Source: Salinisphaera japonica YTM-1
GTDB lineage: Bacteria; Pseudomonadota; Gammaproteobacteria; Nevskiales; Salinisphaeraceae
Reading direction: 5' to 3'
Length of the DNA stretch: 64,000 nt
NCBI RefSeq assembly: GCF_003788585.1
Contig: NZ_AYKG01000003.1
Coordinates: 1-64,000, forward strand
Part shown: positions 36,792 to 46,307 of the stretch, piece by piece
How the letters are laid out: every line of letters starts with the position of its first letter
Position numbering within the stretch: the stretch's first letter is position 1
Made by a program: the position numbers and the translations under genes
Notes under the pieces: generated by a model
What the model was told of the DNA's origin: nothing
The model's input: the letters and a program-made list of their open reading frames with translations, nothing else
Databases searched by the model: none

Positions 36792-38099
36792 TTACGGAGA
36801 GCCGGTCGTTTTCTCCAGCACGGCATAATAGAAACCGTCGAAGCCGTGATCGCCCGGGGCGATACGTCGTCCGTGTGCGGTAGCCTGCCCCCAGTCGGCG
36901 TCGATTGGCACGACCGCGGCCTCGGGCGTCTCAGCGACAAACGCATCGATCAGGCCGTCGCCCTCGGCGGCCAGAATCGAGCAGGTGGCATAGACCAGTC
37001 GCCCGCCGGGGGCCAGCGTTGACCAGAGTGCAGCCAGCAGTGCGGCCTGGCGTGCGCTGGCCGCATCGATATCGGATGCCCGGCGCAGCCACTTGATATC
37101 CGGGTGGCGTCGGATCACGCCCGTGCCACTACAGGGCGCATCCAGCAGGATCCGGTCATAAGACGCGCCATCCCACCAGGCCTGTGGCCGAGCGGCGTCT
37201 CCCACGCGGCTATCGGCAGCCAGGCCGAGACGGGCCAGCGTGTTGTCCAATGTAGACAGCCGTGTGTCATCGATATCCAGCGCGGTGAGGGCGATATCGG
37301 CGCGTTCGAGCAGGTGAGCACTCTTGTTCCCGGGCGCGGCACAGGCATCCAGCACCCGATCACCGTCGCGCGGGGCCACGAGATCGGCGGCCAGCTGGGC
37401 AGCGCCGTCCTGAATCGAGACACGGCCTTCGACAAATCCCGGCAGCTTGTCGGCCGCCATAGGTTCGTCCAGGCAGATGCCGTCACGACAGGCCGGCATG
37501 GTCGTGGCTTTTATGCCGGCCTCGGCATACTCGGCCAGCAGCGCCTCACGCGTGGCACGACGGGCATTGACACGCAGCTGCATGGGGGCGCGCTGGTTAC
37601 CGGCGGCCAGAACGGCCGCCGCGTCCGTGGCCCAGTCAGCCCCGATATGCTCGGCCAGCCAGTCGGGATAGCTGTGAATCAGGGCGGCATCATCGGCGGC
37701 AATCGGGGCCGGGGCGCGTTGATGCCCGCGCAGCACGGCATTGACCATGCCGCGTGCCCCGCCAAGCCCCAGCGCCTTGGTCGCGGCCACCGTGGCATGT
37801 ACGGCGGCATGCGCGGGCACCCGGGTCGCCTCCAGCTGGAAGACACCGACGTGCAGGAGTGCGGCGAGCAACGGCTGGGGCGCTTTCTTCAACCGCGGCG
37901 CCAGAAGCGCGCCCAGCCGGCGATGCTCGCGCAGCGTGCCGTAGGCCAGCATACGGGCCAGGGCCAGATCGGCGCCCACGAGATCCACCGGCCAATCCGC
38001 CAACGCGGCGTCCAGGCTGCGCCCTTGATCGATAACGGCCGATACGGCCCGTGCAGCCAATACGCGCGGCCGCGCCCCTGCACTTGTTTCACGTGCCAA
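36792..38099 (-). CDS. rsmB: 16S rRNA m5C967 methyltransferase RsmB
   Basis: A 435-residue enzyme that methylates C967 of 16S rRNA using SAM. The N-terminal NusB-like RNA-binding domain (about 1-140) includes DLALARMLAYGTLREHR. The methyltransferase domain has DACAAPGNKSAHLLE (SAM loop), LLDAPCSGTGVIRRHPDIKW (catalytic-cycle Cys) and VYATCSI (nucleophile Cys). Slightly overlaps fmt (38089-38099), as in the conserved def-fmt-rsmB operon. Confidence 0.96.
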   Translation of the reverse strand: MARETSAGARPRVLAARAVSAVIDQGRSLDAALADWPVDLVGADLALARMLAYGTLREHRRLGALLAPRLKKAPQPLLAALLHVGVFQLEATRVPAHAAVHATVAATKALGLGGARGMVNAVLRGHQRAPAPIAADDAALIHSYPDWLAEHIGADWATDAAAVLAAGNQRAPMQLRVNARRATREALLAEYAEAGIKATTMPACRDGICLDEPMAADKLPGFVEGRVSIQDGAAQLAADLVAPRDGDRVLDACAAPGNKSAHLLERADIALTALDIDDTRLSTLDNTLARLGLAADSRVGDAARPQAWWDGASYDRILLDAPCSGTGVIRRHPDIKWLRRASDIDAASARQAALLAALWSTLAPGGRLVYATCSILAAEGDGLIDAFVAETPEAAVVPIDADWGQATAHGRRIAPGDHGFDGFYYAVLEKTTGSP

Positions 38100-39015
38100 A
38101 ACGTTGCCCTACCCAATTGCGCCCGTTGACGGCATCGCGCGCGGCCATGCGGCGCTTGCCGGGCAGCTGGAGCTCTGCCACGCGCAGGATGCCATCGCCG
38201 GTGGCGATATCGATGCCCTGACGATCGGCCGCGACGACCTCGCCCGGGACGCCGTCGCTGGGCGTCTCGAGTGCTGTGGCCTGCCAGAAACGGATGTTCT
38301 GGCCGGCCAGCGAGGCGTGCGCGACCGGCCAGGGCACGAAGGCTCGTACCAATCGAGCGATGATCGCAGCGGGCTGTTGCCAGTCGATCACGGCCTCTTG
38401 TTTATCCAGCATGCGGGCATAGGTCGCCTGTGTGTCGTTCTGGGGCGTGGCTGGCAGCCCGCCCAGCCGGTTCAGCACATCCACGAGTGCTGCGGCGCCC
38501 TGCTCGGCCAGCGTGTCATGCAGCGTGCCCGCGGTCGTGGCCTCGGTGATCGGCGTCTTGTGCACGGCCAGCATGTCGCCGGTGTCCAGCCCTGCGGCCA
38601 TCTGCATGATGGTGACACCGGTTTCACGGTCACCGGCCTCGATCGCCCGGGCGATGGGCGCGGCCCCGCGCCAGCGCGGCAGAATCGAGGCATGCACGTT
38701 CAGACAGCCGTGTGTCGGCAAGGCGAGAACCGATTTCGGCAGGATCAGCCCGTAAGCCACCACCACGAGCACGTCGGGCGCCCAGGCAGCCAGTGCCGCG
38801 CGTGCCTCGGCGTTTTTCTTGAACGTCTCGGGCTGCTCGACGGCCACGCCGTGCTCCAGCGCCCGGCGTTTGACCGGTGAGTAGGTCACCCGGCGCCCGC
38901 GCCCGGCGCCGCGATCGGGCTGGGTGAGCACGCCAACCAGGTCATGCTCGCTGGCGGCGATGGCATCGAGCGTGGGCACGGCGAAATCCGGCGTACCGGC
39001 GAACACGATACGCAT
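38089..39015 (-). CDS. fmt: Methionyl-tRNA formyltransferase
   Basis: Formylates initiator Met-tRNA with 10-formyl-THF (308 residues). N-terminal MRIVFAGTPDFAVPTLDAI, the active-site NVHASILPRWRGAAPI (Asn and His) and TIMQMAAGLDTGDML (Asp) are intact, with a C-terminal OB-fold. The ATG at 39015 overlaps the def stop by one base (TGATG), which rejects the longer in-frame start at 39132. Confidence 0.97.
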   Translation of the reverse strand: MRIVFAGTPDFAVPTLDAIAASEHDLVGVLTQPDRGAGRGRRVTYSPVKRRALEHGVAVEQPETFKKNAEARAALAAWAPDVLVVVAYGLILPKSVLALPTHGCLNVHASILPRWRGAAPIARAIEAGDRETGVTIMQMAAGLDTGDMLAVHKTPITEATTAGTLHDTLAEQGAAALVDVLNRLGGLPATPQNDTQATYARMLDKQEAVIDWQQPAAIIARLVRAFVPWPVAHASLAGQNIRFWQATALETPSDGVPGEVVAADRQGIDIATGDGILRVAELQLPGKRRMAARDAVNGRNWVGQRFGT

Positions 39016-39518
39016 CACGTAGCGCGCTTGGCGGTCTTGGCCATCTTGCGCCGGATACGCTCGCGCTTGAGCCGGGAGAGCTTGTCGATATACAGGCCGC
39101 CGTCGAGATGGGCCAATTCGTGCTGCACGCACTGGGCCAGCAGGCCCTCGGCGGTCATCTCATAAGCCGTGCCGTCGCGATCCTGCGCGGCAAAGCCCAG
39201 ACGCGTGGCCCGCGTGACGCGATCATAATGATCGGGCACGGACAGACAGCCTTCATCGACGGTTTGTTCATCCTCGGTCCAGAGGATGCGCGGGTTGCAC
39301 ATCACGATGCGCTCGTTCTTGTCCTCCGAGCAGTCCATGACGGCAACCCGACGCATGTCGCCGACCTGGGTCGCGGCCAGGCCCACGCCCGGGGCGTCGT
39401 ACATGGTCTCGAACATGTCGTCGACAAAGCGCGATAGCGCGTCGTCGAAGACCGTGATTTCTTCGGTGGTCTCCCGCAGTCGCGGATCGGGGAAATGCAA
39501 AATCTCGAGAATCGCCAT
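39015..39518 (-). CDS. def: Peptide deformylase
   Basis: Removes the N-formyl group from nascent proteins (167 residues). The three family motifs are present: GVGLAATQ, DEGCLS (metal-binding Cys) and QHELAHLDG (metal-binding His, catalytic Glu). The third motif has Ala where the usual HExDH has Asp. ATG 39518 starts the typical MAILEILHFPDPRLR; an in-frame ATG at 39560 would add 14 residues. Divergent from the LysM-dprA-smg-topA operon. Confidence 0.96.
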   Translation of the reverse strand: MAILEILHFPDPRLRETTEEITVFDDALSRFVDDMFETMYDAPGVGLAATQVGDMRRVAVMDCSEDKNERIVMCNPRILWTEDEQTVDEGCLSVPDHYDRVTRATRLGFAAQDRDGTAYEMTAEGLLAQCVQHELAHLDGGLYIDKLSRLKRERIRRKMAKTAKRAT

Positions 39519-39597
39519 ACGCTGTCGGCTGTTGCATGGGGGTTGAAAAGGCGGGGCCATTCAAACGGCCCATCGTCAGCGCGGGGAGTATAACGGT

Positions 39598-40836
39598 TTG
39601 ATCGATACGACAAGACGCGAGCCACGCGCCGTGTGGCTCGCCCTGGCGCTGGCCGCCGGCCTGGCGAGCGGCTGTGCCCATGATCGCGGCGCGCCGCCGA
39701 ACACGGCGGCCACGATGACAACGCCAAGTCTGACCGACGACCCGGGCTATACGCCGGCGAAAACGACCGAACCGCGCACGACCAAAGATCTGGCCGGCGC
39801 CATGCGCGAGGACGCGCCGCAGCGTTATGTCGTTGCCCCCGGCGATACGCTCTGGTCCACTGCGGCCCGTTATCTGCGCGCGCCCTGGTACTGGCGCCAG
39901 CTCTGGCAGGCCAATCCCGACATCGACGACCCCAACCGGATCTATCCCGGCGATGTGCTGGTGCTCACCCGCGGCATGGACGGCACGCCGCGGCTGTCGC
40001 GCCAGGACCGTACCCAGGCCCGTACCCAGGGCCGTACCGTGCATCTGTCGCCCCAGGTGCGCGTGGCGTCACTTGAAACCGCGATTCCGACGATCCCGGC
40101 CGCATCACTGCGGGCCTTTCTACAAGGCCCGCGCCGTGTGGAGGCCGCGCGCCTGGCCGCGGCCCCGTATGTCGTGGCCGTAGGCGACGGCCAACTCGTG
40201 GCCGGTAACGATGCCCTGCTGTATATCCGGGGCCTGGCCGACGATGCGGCCGCCCGTTATGCGCTAGTCCGCCCGGTCCGTGCCTATTCCGAGACCTCAG
40301 ATATTAGCGACCTGGGCGCACGCGCCGTGCCGGTCGGCGACGCCGAGATCCTGGCGAGCCGTGAACCGTCTTCGAACACGCCCCGCGATGCTCGCGAGCC
40401 GGCCTCGTCGATCGCCACCGCGCGTTTTGTCAGGGCCCTGCGCGAAGCACGCCCCGGCGACCGGTTATTGCCGATCAGTGACAGCACGCTGGCCCAGGAT
40501 TTCCAGCCCCGCACGCCGACAACGCCCGTGCAGCGGCGTATCGTTTCGGTTTATGGCGGCATCAGCCAGATCGGGCGCTATGACGTGGTCGCGCTGGCCG
40601 CGACGCCCGACACGCCGGCCACGGCACTGGCCCGCGGCGATGTGCTGGAGATCTACCAGGCCGGCGACACGGTCATCGATCCGGTCACCGACGACCGGGT
40701 CCGCCTGCCCGAGCGGCGCGCCGGGCGATTGATGGTCTTCGACGCGGGCCCCCGCGTGAGCTATGCGTTGATCGTGCAGGCCGAGCGGGCCATCCATATC
40801 GGCGATATCGCCCGCAGCCCGGCGGCCGGCGCATGA
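39598..40836 (+). CDS. LysM-domain putative lipoprotein
   Basis: A 412-residue envelope protein. With the TTG start at 39598 (GGGGAG ten bases upstream) the N terminus has a hydrophobic segment and a lipobox LASGC, with Cys at about 26, so it is probably a lipoprotein. A LysM domain (about residues 77-125) starts at RYVVAPGDTLWSTAARYL and ends at IYPGDVLVL, for peptidoglycan binding. The rest is a family-specific region common to proteins encoded beside dprA. Overlaps dprA by 4 bp. Confidence 0.9.
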   Translation: MIDTTRREPRAVWLALALAAGLASGCAHDRGAPPNTAATMTTPSLTDDPGYTPAKTTEPRTTKDLAGAMREDAPQRYVVAPGDTLWSTAARYLRAPWYWRQLWQANPDIDDPNRIYPGDVLVLTRGMDGTPRLSRQDRTQARTQGRTVHLSPQVRVASLETAIPTIPAASLRAFLQGPRRVEAARLAAAPYVVAVGDGQLVAGNDALLYIRGLADDAAARYALVRPVRAYSETSDISDLGARAVPVGDAEILASREPSSNTPRDAREPASSIATARFVRALREARPGDRLLPISDSTLAQDFQPRTPTTPVQRRIVSVYGGISQIGRYDVVALAATPDTPATALARGDVLEIYQAGDTVIDPVTDDRVRLPERRAGRLMVFDAGPRVSYALIVQAERAIHIGDIARSPAAGA

Positions 40837-41948
40837 GCACGCGCGATGCCTGGCTGCGCCTGGCCAACACGCCCGGCATCGGCGCGGTGACCGTCGAGCG
40901 ACTGCTGGCACGCTACGGCGATGCCCCGACCGCCCTGGCCGCCTCCGAACAGGCGCTCAAAGAGGCCGGGGTGAGCGCGCCGGCACGCGCCGCACTGGCC
41001 GAGCCGAACCCGGCCTATCTACAGGGCATCACCGACTGGCTGGCCGCGGATCGCATGCATCACTTCATACCCATGGATGATCCGCGGTTTCCGGCCAGCC
41101 TGGCCGGGCTGGAGCCGATCCCGCCCTGGCTCTATGGCCTGGGCGATACCGATCTGCTGGATTACCCGGCGATCGCTATCGTGGGCAGTCGCAACCCCAG
41201 CCACGCCGGGCGCGCCGCGGCCCAAGAGTTCGGCCAGGCGCTGGCCGCGGCCGGCTTCGTGGTGGTATCGGGCCTGGCCAGCGGTATCGACGCCGCCGCC
41301 CACGAGGGCGCGCTGGCCGCCAACGGGATGACGATCGCGGTGACCGGCACCGGCCTGGATCGGGTCTATCCGGCGGCCAATCGAGCGCTGGCCCGTCGTA
41401 TCGCCGACTCGGGCCTGCTGGTGTCCGAGTTTCCGCTGGGCACGCAGCCGGCCCGCGGCAATTTCCCCCGGCGCAATCGCATCATCGCCGGCCTGTCCAC
41501 GGCCACCCTGGTGGTTGAGGCCGCCCGGGCCTCGGGCTCGTTGATCACGGCGCGCCTGGCCAGCGCGGCCGGGCGTGAGGTATTCGCCATGCCGGGCTCG
41601 ATCCATAATCCGCTGGCCCGCGGCTGTCATCAGCTGATCCGCGACGGCGCCAAACTGGTCGAAACCACCGAGCACATCATCGAAGAGATCGCGGCCGTGC
41701 TGCCCGGTTATCGGGCTGCTCCCCGGGCCGAGACTCGCGAAACACAGGCCAGCGGTATGCCCGACAAAACCGCCGAGGCGGCCGAGGATCCGTTGCTTGC
41801 GGCCGTGGGCCATGATCCGGTCCGCATGGACACGCTGATCGCCCGCACCGGCTGGCGCGCCGATGAAGTCTCGTCCCGTCTCTTGATCTTGGAGCTGGAA
41901 GGCCGCATCAAGGCATTGCCCGGCGGGCTTTATATCCGCAGCGGCTGA
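40833..41948 (+). CDS. dprA: DNA processing protein DprA (Smf)
   Basis: A 371-residue RecA loader for incoming single-stranded DNA in natural transformation. An N-terminal SAM/HhH-like region starts WLRLANTPGIGAVTVERLL; the Rossmann core has IAIVGSRNPSHAGRAAA, VVSGLASGIDAAAHEGAL and PRRNRIIAGLSTATLVVEA; a C-terminal winged helix (about 310-371) is present. Coupled to the LysM gene by an ATGA overlap and followed by smg, the conserved order. Confidence 0.96.
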   Translation: MSTRDAWLRLANTPGIGAVTVERLLARYGDAPTALAASEQALKEAGVSAPARAALAEPNPAYLQGITDWLAADRMHHFIPMDDPRFPASLAGLEPIPPWLYGLGDTDLLDYPAIAIVGSRNPSHAGRAAAQEFGQALAAAGFVVVSGLASGIDAAAHEGALAANGMTIAVTGTGLDRVYPAANRALARRIADSGLLVSEFPLGTQPARGNFPRRNRIIAGLSTATLVVEAARASGSLITARLASAAGREVFAMPGSIHNPLARGCHQLIRDGAKLVETTEHIIEEIAAVLPGYRAAPRAETRETQASGMPDKTAEAAEDPLLAAVGHDPVRMDTLIARTGWRADEVSSRLLILELEGRIKALPGGLYIRSG

Positions 41949-41984
41949 GCCGTTCGATTGGCGGCACCGTGCTAAGGTCTTTAT

Positions 41985-42458
41985 ATGAACGAAAACGTGC
42001 TGGACGTCCTGTTGTATCTGTTCGAGAACTTTTCGCTGCCCGATATCGGCACCAGCGGCGAGATTCGCGATGATCTTGGCGAAGCCGGATTCTTCCCCGA
42101 TGAAATCGATGATGCCTTCGACTGGCTGAGTGCCACGCGCGGCGACGGCCGGGCACGATTCGCCGCCCCCACCTCGGATGCCGTGCGGGTCTATGCCGGG
42201 GCCGAGCTGCTGGTGCTGGATGCCGAATGCCGCGGCTTCATCGCCTATCTCGAGCATATCGAGGTGTTGAACGCCGAACACCGCGAACTGGTGATTGATC
42301 GTCTGATGGCGCTGGCCGATGACGAAGCCGCCACCGCCGAACTCGAACAGGTGAAATGGGTCGTGATGATGGTGCTTTCACAAGCGCCCGATCAGGACCT
42401 GGCCTATGCCCGCATGGAAGCACTCATGCACGCCGAGGCGCCGGGTGCGGCGCATTGA
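41985..42458 (+). CDS. smg: Smg family protein (DUF494)
   Basis: A 157-residue DUF494/Smg protein starting MNENVLDVLLYLFENF, with the family's acidic helical body (DDLGEAGFFPDEIDDAFDWL). The function is unknown; it is always found between dprA and topA in gammaproteobacteria, as here. Cytoplasmic. Confidence 0.95.
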   Translation: MNENVLDVLLYLFENFSLPDIGTSGEIRDDLGEAGFFPDEIDDAFDWLSATRGDGRARFAAPTSDAVRVYAGAELLVLDAECRGFIAYLEHIEVLNAEHRELVIDRLMALADDEAATAELEQVKWVVMMVLSQAPDQDLAYARMEALMHAEAPGAAH

Positions 42459-42641
42459 CGCAGCCCCACCGAGCGGTGACGCCCGCCGGGCGTTGAAAGC
42501 GCCCACGCGGCTTGAAAAACACCGCCACGACCTGCAAACCCTTGCCTCGACGTCGATCACACGCTCGTAGCGCAGGCTTCAAAAGCCTGTGCTAGGGTTC
42601 GCGGCGTTCTCCGTGTCACCTATACGACCAACGATCCGCTC

Positions 42642-45227
42642 ATGAGCCGAAACCTCGTCATCGTGGAGTCCCCGGCCAAGGCCCGGACCATCGAGAAATA
42701 TCTCGGCAAGGACTATCAGGTCCTGGCCTCGTACGGCCACGTGCGCGATCTGATCCCCAAGGAAGGCGCGGTCGACACGGCCAATAACTTCGCCATGCGC
42801 TACGACGTGATCGATCGCAACGCGAAACACGTCGAAAAGATCGCGAAGTCGCTGAAGAAAGCAGACACCCTGCTGCTGGCCACTGACCCGGACCGCGAAG
42901 GCGAGGCCATCGCCTGGCATCTACTGGAGTTGTTGAAGGATCGTGGGCTGATCGAGAACAAGCACGTCGCCCGCGTGGTCTTTCACGAGATCACCAAGCG
43001 CGCGGTAGCCCATGCCGTGGATAACCCGCGCACGATCTCCAACGATCTGGTCAACGCCCAGCAGGCCCGGCGCGCGCTGGATTATCTGGTGGGCTTCAAT
43101 CTGTCGCCGCTGCTGTGGCGCAAGGTTCAGCGCGGCCTGTCAGCGGGGCGTGTCCAGAGCCCGGCGCTGCGCCTGATCTGTGAGCGCGACGCCGAGATTG
43201 AGGCCTTCGAGCCCGAGGAATACTGGCGAGTCGAGGCGAAAGCCGAAGCCGAGGCGACACCCTTCTCGGCACGGCTGTCGCAATTGAATGGCGACAAGGT
43301 CAGCCAGTTCACGGTCAATAACCAGGGCAGCGCCCGCGAGGTGCTGGATACCCTGGCTGGCGCGGTCGGCGGTACGGTCGAGACTTATGAAGTCGATCCC
43401 GAGGCCGATTCGAAATCATCGGGCATGCGGGCCACCGGCGGCACGCTGCGCGTGGCCACGGTCGAGAAGAAACAGCGCAAGCGCAATCCGGCACCGCCGT
43501 TCACGACCTCCACGCTGCAGCAGGAAGCCGCCCGCAAGCTGGGTTTCAACGCCCGGCGCACCATGCGTACGGCCCAGGGCCTGTATGAAGGCGTCAAACT
43601 CGGCGACGGCGATGAAACCGGCCTGATCACCTACATGCGAACCGACTCGGTCAGCCTGTCGCAGGATGCACTGGCCGAGGTGCGCCAGACCATTGGCGAT
43701 CGCTACGGCAAGAAGAACCTGCCGGACGCCCCGCGCAGCTTCAAGACCAAATCCAAGAACGCCCAGGAGGCCCACGAGGCCATCCGGCCAACGGCCAGCG
43801 CGCGGATTCCCGACGAGATCAAGCGCTATCTCACCTCGGACCAGTTCCGGCTCTATGAGCTGATCTGGCAGCGCACCGTGGCCTGTCAAATGGTGCATGC
43901 CCTGTTCGATACCGTCTCGGCCGATCTGGCCGCCGACCAATCCGGCCAGCATCTGTTCCGCGCCAGCGGGCGCACGCTGCGCGAGGCCGGCTTTCTGTCG
44001 GTCTACAAGGAAGGTCGCGACGATGACAAGGGCGACGACGACGCCGACAAGCGTCTGCCGCCGCTCGAAGAAGGCCAGATTCTGGATCTGAACGAAATCG
44101 TGCCCACCCAGCACTTCACCGAGCCGCCGCCGCGTTTCACCGAAGCCGCGCTGGTCAAGACGCTGGAGGAATATGATATCGGCCGGCCGTCGACCTATGC
44201 CTCGATCATCTCCACGCTGCAGGATCGTGAATACGTCGAGATGGACGGCAAGGCCTTCATGCCGACGCCGTTGGGCAAGATCGTCAACAAGTTCCTGACC
44301 GATCACTTCACCCGCTATGTGGACTACGAGTTCACCGCCAAGCTCGAAGATCGGCTGGATGCCGTGTCTCGCGGTGAAGAGGAATGGCAACCGCTGCTGG
44401 CCGAGTTCTGGGAGCGGTTTTCAGACCAGATCGAGGCCAAGCAGGATCTCTCGCGCGAAGAGGTCGCCCAGGCCCGTGAGCTGGGCACGGACCCCGAAAC
44501 CGGCAAGCCGGTGATCGTACGAATCGGCCGCTACGGGCCGTTCGTGCAGCTGGGCTCGAAGGACGACGAAGAAAAGCCGAAGTTCGCCGGCCTGCGCAAG
44601 GGCCAGGACATGGACAAGATCACGCTCGACGAAGCGCTGTATCTGTTCAACTTGCCGCGTGATCTGGGCACGACGCCCGAGGGCGAGGAAATCCAGGTCA
44701 ATATCGGGCGCTTCGGCCCGTATGTGCGTTTTGCCAAGACCTTTGCCTCACTCAAGGAGGATGACCCCTACACCATCTCGCGCGAGCGGGCGCTGGAGGT
44801 CATCGCTGAAAAGAAAGAGGCCGATGCCAAGAAACTCATCGCTCATTTCGAAGAAGCCGGCATCAAGGTCCAGCACGGCCCATACGGGCCCTACATCACC
44901 GATGGCAAGAAAAACGCCCGCGCGCCCAAGGACCAGGAGCCAACCGAGCTGACACTGGAACAGTGCCAGGAGATTCTGGCCAAGGCGCCAGAGAAGAAGA
45001 AACGCGGCAAGAAGAACACCAAGACCTCGGGCACCAAGGCCGCGACCTCGAAAAAGACCGCTGCCAAGAAAACCGCGACGAGCAAGAAAAGCACGTCCAA
45101 ATCGGCGACGACGAAGAAAGCCGCCACCAAGAGCGCGGCCTCGAAGTCCACGACGAAAAAGACCGCCACCAGCAAGAAGACGTCGGCTGCCAAGACCAAG
45201 GCCGGCAAGACGTCGTCTTCGAGCTAG
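42642..45227 (+). CDS. topA: DNA topoisomerase I with histone-like basic tail
   Basis: Relaxes negative supercoils (861 residues). Toprim domain starts MSRNLVIVESPAKARTIEKY with TDPDREGEAIAWHL; the active-site Tyr is about 331 in GLITYMRTDS. The C-terminal zinc fingers of E. coli TopA are replaced by topoisomerase C-terminal repeats (IGRYGPFVQLG, IGRFGPYVRF, HGPYGPYITDG). About 85 residues of Lys/Ala/Thr/Ser-rich tail resembling histone H1 follow (from about 775). The tail has no cysteine. Confidence 0.96.
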   Translation: MSRNLVIVESPAKARTIEKYLGKDYQVLASYGHVRDLIPKEGAVDTANNFAMRYDVIDRNAKHVEKIAKSLKKADTLLLATDPDREGEAIAWHLLELLKDRGLIENKHVARVVFHEITKRAVAHAVDNPRTISNDLVNAQQARRALDYLVGFNLSPLLWRKVQRGLSAGRVQSPALRLICERDAEIEAFEPEEYWRVEAKAEAEATPFSARLSQLNGDKVSQFTVNNQGSAREVLDTLAGAVGGTVETYEVDPEADSKSSGMRATGGTLRVATVEKKQRKRNPAPPFTTSTLQQEAARKLGFNARRTMRTAQGLYEGVKLGDGDETGLITYMRTDSVSLSQDALAEVRQTIGDRYGKKNLPDAPRSFKTKSKNAQEAHEAIRPTASARIPDEIKRYLTSDQFRLYELIWQRTVACQMVHALFDTVSADLAADQSGQHLFRASGRTLREAGFLSVYKEGRDDDKGDDDADKRLPPLEEGQILDLNEIVPTQHFTEPPPRFTEAALVKTLEEYDIGRPSTYASIISTLQDREYVEMDGKAFMPTPLGKIVNKFLTDHFTRYVDYEFTAKLEDRLDAVSRGEEEWQPLLAEFWERFSDQIEAKQDLSREEVAQARELGTDPETGKPVIVRIGRYGPFVQLGSKDDEEKPKFAGLRKGQDMDKITLDEALYLFNLPRDLGTTPEGEEIQVNIGRFGPYVRFAKTFASLKEDDPYTISRERALEVIAEKKEADAKKLIAHFEEAGIKVQHGPYGPYITDGKKNARAPKDQEPTELTLEQCQEILAKAPEKKKRGKKNTKTSGTKAATSKKTAAKKTATSKKSTSKSATTKKAATKSAASKSTTKKTATSKKTSAAKTKAGKTSSSS

Positions 45228-45734
45228 CTTGGTTCGGGGCGCCTCTTTTGAAATCGTCCGCTAATAGACGCCAATACGCGCGAATAAAAACGAACAAGAC
45301 AAGACAATCCGCAGATTCACGCAGATTACGCAGATGTGGGCTTGGCGACGCGCCGCTGCGTGCCGGCTGAAAACGCTTGCCGGGTTGAACAGGCTCTGGC
45401 GACCGATAATCAAAGACGCCTTTCATCGGCGTTCATCTGCGGATAACCGCCTGTATTCATTCGCGTTCATTCGCGGATAACCATGGCTTTTCAGGGCGAA
45501 CAGCAAACGAACGGGCATGAATAAAAAGACGATGGCCGAAAGCGAGCGTTTTCGCCTGTCCCGGTACGTGCGGACTTCAAAAGATGCCCAGAGAAACGCT
45601 TTTCAGCGCTTTTTCATATCATCGTCTTTTAATCTGCTCCAATCGGCGTCTATCGGCGGATTGGCTTGCCTGTATTCATTTGCGCGCATTCGCGTTCATT
45701 TGCGGATAAAAACAACGCTGGCACGAGGTGAACG
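45228..45734. repeat. Degenerate repeat island after topA
   Basis: About 500 bp without a convincing gene. It contains a forward CGCAGAT cluster (45307-45336) followed by GGGCTTGGCGACGCG, then CAAAGACGCCTTTCATCGGC (45412-45431), a variant of the MITE centre, followed by TTCATCTGCGGATAA. Two copies of a CCTGTATTCATT..CGCGTTCATT.GCGGATAA pattern follow (45450-45481 and 45669-45709), like the right part of element A. It looks like a decayed member of the same family. Any tsaC promoter must lie here. Confidence 0.7.
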
Positions 45735-46307
45735 ATGAACGAGCAGGTCGGCGCACGGTTTCGTGTGCGTCATGCCGCGCGCTTGCTGGCCGACGGCGGC
45801 GTGATCGCGCATCCGGCTGACGGGGTCTGGGGACTGGCCGCTAATGCGGCCGACCCGGTCGCGGTGGGCCGTATTCTGGCCATGAAGCAACGCGACGTCT
45901 CCCGCGGGCTGATCGTGATCGCCGATGATCCGGCGCATCTGGCGCGGCTGGTAACCGCAGACGCCGACCAGGCATGGCAGCGGGCGATCGCCGCTTGGCC
46001 GGGCGCCGAAACGTGGCTGTTGCCGGCGGCTGCCGATGCGCCGGTCTGGCTGACCGGCGGCCGTGCCACCATCGCGCTTCGCGAGCCGGCGCATGCCTTG
46101 ACCCGTGCCTTGTGCCACGCGTTTGGCGGCGCGCTGGTCTCTACCAGTGCCAACGTCACGGGCCGCCCGCCGGTACGCTCGACCTGGAGTGCGCGTGCAC
46201 GTTTTGGCGCGGCCATCGACGGCGTGGTCGCCGGCGTGCCGGATACGCCGGGCATCCCGAGCACGATTCGAAACGCCGACACCGGGGAGATCATTCGTGG
46301 CGGTTGA
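45735..46307 (+). CDS. tsaC: L-threonylcarbamoyladenylate synthase (YrdC/Sua5 family)
   Basis: Makes threonylcarbamoyl-AMP for the t6A37 modification of tRNAs, working with TsaD, encoded at 53226. The 190-residue YrdC domain has [20 protein letters not shown], the RNA/nucleotide-binding [16 protein letters not shown] and [15 protein letters not shown]. Overlaps hemF by 11 bp. Confidence 0.93.
   Translation: MNEQVGARFRVRHAARLLADGGVIAHPADGVWGLAANAADPVAVGRILAMKQRDVSRGLIVIADDPAHLARLVTADADQAWQRAIAAWPGAETWLLPAAADAPVWLTGGRATIALREPAHALTRALCHAFGGALVSTSANVTGRPPVRSTWSARARFGAAIDGVVAGVPDTPGIPSTIRNADTGEIIRGG

Noticed and set aside
36716-36946. N-terminal extension of the DJ-1/PfpI protein to 36946
   Set aside because: Overlaps the rsmB 3' end and ignores the perfect AAGGAGG placed before ATG 36715.
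45517-45738. 73-codon open frame in the topA-tsaC gap
   Set aside because: Its C-terminal half is simply the translation of the interspersed repeat (FARIRVHLRIKT); no ribosome site or conserved product.
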